From CAYVTD01 sp964454445 (GTDB taxonomy: Bacteria > Bacteroidota > Ignavibacteria > Kapaibacteriales > UBA2268): a stretch of DNA of 50,508 nucleotides. The stretch is taken from contig CAYVTD010000023.1 in the NCBI GenBank assembly GCA_964454445.1, positions 1 through 50,508 of the forward strand, in the 5' to 3' direction. Of this stretch, positions 44,677-50,508 are shown piece by piece. Each line of letters opens with the position of its first letter. Positions within the stretch are counted from its first letter, which is position 1. The position numbers and the translations under genes are program-made. The notes below the pieces were generated by a model. It did not search any database. It worked only from the letters and a program-made list of their open reading frames with translations, and had not been told where the DNA came from.

Positions 44677-46491
44677 ATGAAATCTATAATCATTGGTGGC
44701 GGCAAGGGTTGCCGTTCGATACTTGGCTTGGCTCGAGGCAGCTTCCTTAAAGAATTTAAAGTAGATATAGTAGCAGTTGTCGATATTTTCGATGATGCTC
44801 CCGGGATGGTCTATGCAAGAGAAATTGGCTTAAAAACTTATAATGACATTAGCTATGCTTTGCAAGAAAACGATATCGAGCTAATCATAGAATTAACCGG
44901 CAGCAACGAGATGGTGCAAGAATTATATACAATCGTCAAGCCTGGCACATTTGTTATGGAACATCGCATCGTTCGCATATTTTTCGATTTACTCAACGCT
45001 CAAGAAGAAAAGCAAATGCAAATGAAGGCAATGGAAGAACTTGAGCGAAAAATCGTCAAACAAAACCATTTCCTGCAGGCTCTATTTGATAGCAATGCCG
45101 ATTTGGTTGCTGTTATGGACAAAGATAATAACATTATTAAGGCAAATGGCAAATTTTGCGATTATGCCGGCATAAGCCAAAGGGAAGTTATTGGAATGAA
45201 ATGCTTTGATGTGCTTGCAAACACTCCGCTCGAGTGTGGCTGCAATAAAAATGATAGAATAATCAATAAAGCGTTTGAAACCGGACTTCCGCAATCTGTC
45301 GTTAGAATTACTCCGCCACCAAATGAAACGCATTGGGAGGTTTTTTGCTCGCCTATTGAAAGCGAAGATAACAAAATAATTGCAGTTTTGGCATCGTGGC
45401 ACAGAATTACTGAAAAGGTTTTGCTCCAACGAGAAATCGAAAGCCAGGAACTGAGGTTTACAAGCTTTATCAACTCTGCAAAGGATTGGATTTCAATAAA
45501 AGACCTTGATGGTAAATATCTTGTCGCTAATCCTGTTACTGCTGACGCCTTCTATCTTAAACCGGAAGATTTTGTTGGAAAAAAACCGGAAGAAATCCTT
45601 CCTATAGATCTTGCCAAAACAATAAGCAATCACGACAAATTAGTAATTCAATCAAAGAGACCACAAACTTATGACGAGATCATACCCGTTCGAGGGCAAG
45701 CTCATCATTTCCAGACTGTTCGTTTTCCTTTATATGATTATCGAAACGAAATTATCGGTGTTTGCACAATTGCCCGTGACGTAACCAAAGAGATAAAACT
45801 ACAAGAACAGCTAGTTCAAAACGAAAAGCTTGTAGCTCTCGGTAAGCTCGCCGCCGGAGTTGCTCACGAAATCAATAACCCATTGACTGGGATACTTGCT
45901 TATGCCGAAGATATGTTAGAAGATACCGATCAAAACAGCAGCTTCCATGAAGATCTGAATGTGATTGTCAGGGAAACGCTTAGATGTCGTGAGATAGTTC
46001 GCAATCTGCTCGATTTTGCAAAACAGGATACTCCAACATTTCAAGTATCGAATCCAAATGATATTGTTCACAACGTTTACTCGCTTGTTGAGCGATTACC
46101 GCAGTTTCGCGATATAAAATTACATACGCACATTAATGAAAAAATACCAACAGTTATTGTTGACCCAAAGCAGATGCAGCAGGTCATTTTAAATCTCTTA
46201 ATCAACGCTGCCGACGCAATGCGATACAAGGGAAACATCTATATTTCAACGGAATATGACTATATTCACAATAAATGTATCATAGCTGTAGAAGACACTG
46301 GACCAGGAATTCCGGAGAATCTCATTGACAAAATCTTCGAGCCATTTTTCTCTACAAAGACAACAAGTGGTCTCGGGCTTGCTGTCAGTTGGGGCATTGT
46401 CGAAAGGCACAACGGCGTAATCGAGGTCGATATGGCAGAAAGTGGCGGCGCTGTGTTTAGAATAGTACTGCCTGTTTTTAAAGAATATTAA
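44677..46491 (+). CDS. Sensor histidine kinase with N-terminal Rossmann-like domain and two PAS domains
   Basis: This is a 604-residue cytoplasmic kinase with no signal peptide or membrane helix. Residues 1-110 look like an NAD(P)-binding Rossmann fold (KSIIIGGGKGCRSILG, VDIVAVVDIFDD and IELIIELTGSNEM). A helical linker follows at 108-135. The first PAS is at about 136-250 and holds a CGC pair (TPLECGCNKND); the second is at about 258-370. HisKA follows with LAAGVAHEINNPLTGILAYA, phosphoacceptor His near 397. The ATP-binding domain ends it (NLLINAADAM, EDTGPGIPE, STKTTSGLGLAVSWG). It is followed 228 bp later by the receiver-GcvH-like gene, its likely partner. Sensing of a nucleotide or redox state is inference from the fold. 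Confidence 0.88.
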   Translation: MKSIIIGGGKGCRSILGLARGSFLKEFKVDIVAVVDIFDDAPGMVYAREIGLKTYNDISYALQENDIELIIELTGSNEMVQELYTIVKPGTFVMEHRIVRIFFDLLNAQEEKQMQMKAMEELERKIVKQNHFLQALFDSNADLVAVMDKDNNIIKANGKFCDYAGISQREVIGMKCFDVLANTPLECGCNKNDRIINKAFETGLPQSVVRITPPPNETHWEVFCSPIESEDNKIIAVLASWHRITEKVLLQREIESQELRFTSFINSAKDWISIKDLDGKYLVANPVTADAFYLKPEDFVGKKPEEILPIDLAKTISNHDKLVIQSKRPQTYDEIIPVRGQAHHFQTVRFPLYDYRNEIIGVCTIARDVTKEIKLQEQLVQNEKLVALGKLAAGVAHEINNPLTGILAYAEDMLEDTDQNSSFHEDLNVIVRETLRCREIVRNLLDFAKQDTPTFQVSNPNDIVHNVYSLVERLPQFRDIKLHTHINEKIPTVIVDPKQMQQVILNLLINAADAMRYKGNIYISTEYDYIHNKCIIAVEDTGPGIPENLIDKIFEPFFSTKTTSGLGLAVSWGIVERHNGVIEVDMAESGGAVFRIVLPVFKEY

Positions 46492-46719
46492 TAAATTTAA
46501 AAAGAATAAAATTATTTTTATGAGATAACAGTAATATATTAATTACAAGAAATTAAACCCTTAATAATGCTGAAATGACACGATGAATTTGATATGATAC
46601 TTTAAAAATAACATTTTTGTTAACTAAGCCATTGCTTGATTGAACTCGAAAGAAAATAATTTTTTATAAAAATAGTTTATTTATTGAAAAGAATAATCTT
46701 TTTATAAAGGACCACGGCT

Positions 46720-47505
46720 ATGGAAAAAATAAATGTGCTTGTTGTTGACGATGAACAAATCGTATTGGACAGTATAAAAAAACATCTTCGCAATGAAGAG
46801 GAACTATCTGTTTCCACTGCTTTCACTGTAGCTGAAGCACTTGAGACAATGAAGAATAACGATATTAGGATTATTCTTACTGATTTGATGATGCCCGAAA
46901 TAGACGGACTTGAATTTTTAAAATTAATCAAAGAAAAAGACGAAAGCATCATTACAATAATGATTACAGGTTATGCAACAATAAATTCTGCTCTCCAAGC
47001 TATGCAGCTCGGTGCCTTCGATTACATCGCCAAGCCTTTTACTCGCAACGAACTAAAACAGATAGTCAATCGTGCTTCCGACCTGGTGAAAGTTGCTCGT
47101 GCTTCCACTCAAGATGGCAGTGTAAAAGGTGTAATTAAGGACGAAACAAGCAAAAAAGGCTATGTGAAAGGCATTGGACAATATAGTTGGCTTGTTCGTC
47201 AAGATGATGGGCTTGTCTTAATTGGAGTCGAGCGAGCTTTTTTAATCAGTATGGGCAATATCCAAACTGTATATCTCCCCTCAAAAAACGACGAGTTACG
47301 ACAAGGAAGTGTCTATTTCCAAGTATTTTCTTCCGATTTGCGTTCGCAATCCTTGCTCTCCCCATTATCTGGCATTGTCGAGGAAGTCAATAAAAAAGTG
47401 CTAAATAATCCTACGAAAGCCCTCGAAGATCCTTATGGTGCCGGTTGGTTAATTAAATTAAATCCAACAAATTTTGACGAAGAGATTAAACTTATGGGAT
47501 TATAA
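46720..47505 (+). CDS. Response regulator with GcvH-like (lipoyl-domain-like) output lacking the lipoyl lysine
   Basis: This is a 261-residue two-domain protein. Residues 1-125 are a complete receiver: acidic pocket VVDDEQ, phospho-Asp55 in ILTDLMMPEIDG, Thr83 in MITGYA and Lys105 in IAKPF. Residues about 142-258 resemble glycine-cleavage H protein: GIGQYSWLVRQDDGLVLIGV, MGNIQTVYLPSKNDELRQGS, LLSPLSGIVEEVNKKVLNNP and EDPYGAGWLIKLNPTN. In GcvH the lipoyl Lys sits in ESVKAVSDLYSP; here the equivalent stretch is SSDLRSQSLLSP, with no Lys. So lipoylation is unlikely and the domain probably serves as a binding module. There is no DNA-binding domain. Confidence 0.87.
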   Translation: MEKINVLVVDDEQIVLDSIKKHLRNEEELSVSTAFTVAEALETMKNNDIRIILTDLMMPEIDGLEFLKLIKEKDESIITIMITGYATINSALQAMQLGAFDYIAKPFTRNELKQIVNRASDLVKVARASTQDGSVKGVIKDETSKKGYVKGIGQYSWLVRQDDGLVLIGVERAFLISMGNIQTVYLPSKNDELRQGSVYFQVFSSDLRSQSLLSPLSGIVEEVNKKVLNNPTKALEDPYGAGWLIKLNPTNFDEEIKLMGL

Positions 47506-47558
47506 TTCAATCTATCTTTTACAGCTTATTATAATAAAAATCACAAGATTCATAAATC

Positions 47559-48959
47559 TTATTGCCCAATTTTTATACCTTCGTCGAGCAATTCATTGAC
47601 TTTTTCAATGCTATCCGCCTCGGAATAGAAACGAAGCAAAGGTTCGGTGCCAGAAGCTCGAATAAGTAGCCAGCCACCCTCGGTAAAAAACTTGTAACCA
47701 TCTTTTGTTTCGATAGATTTCACTTCGTATTTACCTAATTTTGTTGGTTTTTTGCTGCAGGCATTGAGGATTCTGTCTTTAATTTCTTGAGTTACCCTTT
47801 GGTCGCGGCGTAAAAAGCGATGAACGCCAAACTCTGCGTCAAGTTCGTCGGAAAGCTCCTTTAAACTCATTTTCCTGACAGCCATTATTTCCAGCATAAG
47901 CAATCCATTGAACAAACCATCTCTCTCGGGTATATGTATGATTGTGCTTAAGCCTCCAGACTCTTCGCCACCAATAAGGATGTCTTCTTCGGACATTAAC
48001 TTGGCAATATGCTTGAAGCCGACAGGTGTTTCGTAAAGTTTAATCTTTTGTTTTTCGCAGAAGGCATTAACCATCGATGTCAGTGAAACTGTTTTTGCAA
48101 CTGCCCCGCGCTTATTCTTTATTTCATAAAGATATTTCATAAAAATCATAAAAACGCGGTGGGAATCGACAAAATTGCCTTCATTATCGACAGTTCCAAG
48201 CCGGTCTGCGTCTCCATCAAAAGCCAAACCAATGTCGTATTTTCCGGATTTCATTATTTTGATTAGCTCGCCAAGCGTTTCGCCTATTGGCTCGGGATGG
48301 TCAAGTGTTCCAAATGAAGGATTATATTCACCGTGGATTTCATCGGCATCGGGTAGCACTTTTTTACCTTTTGTGATGGCTGCGCCGTGCATCGGATCGA
48401 AAAGCACTTTGAATCCAGCTTTCCTGATTGTCTCAATATCAAGCACACCAGCAAGATAATCCATATACTCTTTTTCTGCATTAAAATACTTTACTGTGCC
48501 TGCCTCGAGATAATCTTTCAAAGGCTTGTAATCAAGTAAAGGAGGATTATCTATAATAGCTTTTAGTTCCAATTCGAGTGATTCAATCTGCTCGGGTGTT
48601 GCCGGTCCGCCAAAATTTGCTTTTAACTTGTAACCATTGTAAAGCGGCGGATTGTGGCTTGCAGTGATGACAACCCCAAGATTTGCCTCGCGGAACTTTG
48701 CGGCATAAGAGACTTCTGGCGTTGAAGATATATTGTCTGCTAAATCTACTTCAATACCTTGCCAGGCAAGCACTCGTGCGGTTTCGGCTGCAAATTCGCC
48801 TGATAAAAAGCGAGTGTCGTAACCAATAACGATTTTGAGCTTGTTTCCAAACGCTTTTTTAGCATACATTGCAGTAGCAAGCGCTACATAAGCCACGTTT
48901 TCAAAGGTAAAATCGCGAGCTATCTCGCCACGCCAGCCATCAGTTCCAAATTTTATCAT
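47559..48959 (-). CDS. Phosphoglucomutase/phosphomannomutase family protein
   Basis: This is an alpha-D-phosphohexomutase of 466 residues that moves phosphate between C1 and C6 of hexoses. It begins IKFGTDGWRGEIARDFTFEN. It has the phosphoserine loop ITASHNPPLYNGYK, the metal-binding loop AFDGDADRLGTVDNEG and the sugar-binding GGEESGGLSTIIH. The phosphate-binding RASGTEPLLRFYSEAD is near the C-terminus. All four active-site motifs are present. It converges with the response-regulator gene 54 bp away. The preferred sugar (Glc, Man or GlcN) cannot be decided. Confidence 0.95.
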   Translation of the reverse strand: MIKFGTDGWRGEIARDFTFENVAYVALATAMYAKKAFGNKLKIVIGYDTRFLSGEFAAETARVLAWQGIEVDLADNISSTPEVSYAAKFREANLGVVITASHNPPLYNGYKLKANFGGPATPEQIESLELELKAIIDNPPLLDYKPLKDYLEAGTVKYFNAEKEYMDYLAGVLDIETIRKAGFKVLFDPMHGAAITKGKKVLPDADEIHGEYNPSFGTLDHPEPIGETLGELIKIMKSGKYDIGLAFDGDADRLGTVDNEGNFVDSHRVFMIFMKYLYEIKNKRGAVAKTVSLTSMVNAFCEKQKIKLYETPVGFKHIAKLMSEEDILIGGEESGGLSTIIHIPERDGLFNGLLMLEIMAVRKMSLKELSDELDAEFGVHRFLRRDQRVTQEIKDRILNACSKKPTKLGKYEVKSIETKDGYKFFTEGGWLLIRASGTEPLLRFYSEADSIEKVNELLDEGIKIGQ

Positions 48960-49117
48960 AGCTTAATCCTCTTTTATTTTATATGTTTATAAAAATCATT
49001 TTTTTCTCAACTTTACAATTATAACTTATTAATAACAATTATAATTCTTCTTTTATTACAAAAATATAAAAAAACGATGATAAAACTAATAAAATTAAAT
49101 TATCAAACTAGTTTAAT

Positions 49118-50508
49118 CTAATTTGATACGTTAAAAGCCCCAAAATAAACGTTCTTTCCACTCGTAACTTTAATAAAATAATCTCCCCTTGGAAAATCAG
49201 AGTTTTTAATAATAAACTCTTTATTTTGATTAAGTGAGAGCATTTTCTTTTTCACAAGTAGCCCTGTTGATGTGTAAATCTCTATTTTTGCTTGTATTTC
49301 TATACTTATGTTTTCAGGTATTTGTATATGGATCAAATCTTGAGCAGGATTCGGATAAATATGCAAATTTGTATTATTGACAACATCTTCGATTGAAGAA
49401 TAGCGAACATAAACAGATACCGTGGAATCGGGCGCATAAGTTAATTTATCCATTATATTAGCCACTAACAGGTAATCGTTGCCGGCAAGACCAGCATAAA
49501 ACCCCTCCGGCTTTGCCTTGCATTCCAAATAATTCTTTGCATCCCCTGTTTCAGGGTTTACTTCGTAAATATTACCATCATAAGCACTTACATAGATCAA
49601 GTCATTTTCATTGTTGAAATGAGCTTCGCGCGGTCCGTTAAATCCTTCAGTTTGAAGATTGATAGTTTTTATTATTTCCATTTTTTTAAGCGAAACGATT
49701 TGTATTTGATGCGAGCTGTTCATCGTAGCCGCTATCCAAACATCATCGTTTCTAATGGCATAGTCAATGAAATTGCCACCACCGCCAATATCGACAACGG
49801 CAAGCTCTTCGTTGCCATTAGACAAATCGATAAATTGCAATTTTGAATCATTTGTTCCAAAATTGCCCTCATTCAAGATGATTAAATACCTGTTCCCGTT
49901 ATATTCGATTGGCAAAGTCATTTGCACATTGTTATAAGCCGGAATTGTATCAAGATAGCTTTTACTTTTAATATCAAAAACCAGAACAACATCTTTTTCG
50001 ACCTGATTTCTTATACTTATGAATAATTTTTCATTGAAAAAAGACATTGCTATTGGATCGATATTCTCAGCAACAGTATCAATTAACGAACCATCTGCCA
50101 GGTCATAAGCAATAATGCTCCCATTCTGCTGAAAGAAAATCTGTTTTTTGTTGTGGGCAGGTCTTGCTATGTAATTGCCTACGCTATAATCAAAATCGCG
50201 GACTTTATCGGCAAGCAACATAGGTATTTCGCTTTTAAGTGGGACAATGATATTATAGCTCCACCACGATGGCTTCACATCCCCTTCTTCAATGTCGAAG
50301 TTTCCATCAAAGTTTTTATCATATCCAAGACAAAAGATATGGAATTTACCGGAAGAAGCATCTTCGAGAATCATAGCAGGCTGTTTTCCAACAACAATAT
50401 CCTCTTCGAATGGTGGTTGAGCAACGAGCTTGCCTCCAAACTGGCAAGCAAATAGAGGTTCGCCAAGAATTATTTTTTCAAAGAAAATCCAAAAAAATAA
50501 AAAAAAAA
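49118..50508 (-). CDS. T9SS type A cargo protein with propeller-like repeats (N-terminus just beyond the window)
   Basis: The frame is open to the right edge, so the start lies a few codons outside. The first visible residues, FFLFFWIFF, look like the core of a signal peptide. An EF-hand-type calcium loop DKNFDGNFDIEEGD follows. Then come YVTN/YncE-like blade units (IARPAHNKKQIFFQQNGSII, NDLIYVSAYDGNIYEVNPET). The C-terminal sorting domain has LHIYPNPAQDLIHI, YTSTGLLVKKKM and FPRGDYFIKVTSG and ends NVSN. It is secreted by T9SS; its ligand is unknown. 463 codons are visible. An internal ATG at 50374 is not the likely start, as the frame and signal-like residues continue upstream. Confidence 0.88.
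   Translation of the reverse strand, partial: FFLFFWIFFEKIILGEPLFACQFGGKLVAQPPFEEDIVVGKQPAMILEDASSGKFHIFCLGYDKNFDGNFDIEEGDVKPSWWSYNIIVPLKSEIPMLLADKVRDFDYSVGNYIARPAHNKKQIFFQQNGSIIAYDLADGSLIDTVAENIDPIAMSFFNEKLFISIRNQVEKDVVLVFDIKSKSYLDTIPAYNNVQMTLPIEYNGNRYLIILNEGNFGTNDSKLQFIDLSNGNEELAVVDIGGGGNFIDYAIRNDDVWIAATMNSSHQIQIVSLKKMEIIKTINLQTEGFNGPREAHFNNENDLIYVSAYDGNIYEVNPETGDAKNYLECKAKPEGFYAGLAGNDYLLVANIMDKLTYAPDSTVSVYVRYSSIEDVVNNTNLHIYPNPAQDLIHIQIPENISIEIQAKIEIYTSTGLLVKKKMLSLNQNKEFIIKNSDFPRGDYFIKVTSGKNVYFGAFNVSN

Overview
The window is AT-rich, gene-dense bacterial chromosome. It most resembles the Chlorobi/Ignavibacteria/Kapabacteria side of the FCB group (Bacteroidota relatives). The evidence is several secreted proteins with type IX secretion (T9SS) C-terminal sorting domains, a very large PorU-like C25 peptidase, a HYC_CC_PP/TonB receptor pair, rsfS beside a LytR_C protein, and ASH ('choice-of-anchor D') repeats. 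The phylum is inferred from gene content; there is no rRNA in the window.

Layout. 1-2307: the 3' part of nothing but the first 575 codons of a TonB-dependent receptor (it runs off the left edge) and its HYC_CC_PP companion. 2361-14305: a secreted-protein cluster with three T9SS cargo genes on the minus strand and, divergently, a 1542-residue vWA/propeller/ASH/cohesin-like T9SS protein. 14481-20814: a TPR protein, a badly damaged response regulator-histidine kinase gene, nth, aspS, acyP, a methyltransferase remnant and the initiator tRNA. 20869-32194: a long minus-strand run reading LytR_C protein, rsfS, argS, M16 peptidase, PorU2-like sortase, exosortase-family protein and a membrane partner. 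32370-35255: a CX4CH lipoprotein and a secreted propeller protein. 35329-36281: a decayed type II restriction-modification locus. 36278-42585: nadE, methylmalonyl-CoA mutase and an MCC-type carboxyltransferase. 42607-47505: xseB, ssb, an MCE/MlaD protein and an unusual two-component pair. 47559-50508: a phosphohexomutase and another T9SS cargo protein cut by the right edge.

How the genes work together. The dominant theme is export to the cell surface: at least five T9SS cargo proteins plus a C25 sortase-like enzyme that could attach or process them. An exosortase-type transpeptidase with its own membrane partner lies directly downstream of that enzyme, so two different protein-sorting chemistries are neighbours. 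The mutase and carboxyltransferase point to catabolism of branched-chain amino acids or propionate. Housekeeping genes for translation (aspS, argS, rsfS, tRNA-fMet) and DNA repair/replication (nth, xseB, ssb) fill the gaps.

The most unusual items are: (1) a sensor kinase with an N-terminal Rossmann-like domain followed by a response regulator whose output domain looks like glycine-cleavage H protein without the lipoyl lysine; (2) the exosortase dyad next to PorU2; (3) a glutamine-type NAD synthetase whose glutaminase cysteine is a serine; (4) a response regulator-kinase fusion carrying an in-frame TAG, a His-to-Tyr change in its H box and a frameshift; and (5) relics of a CcrM/HinfI-like restriction-modification system.
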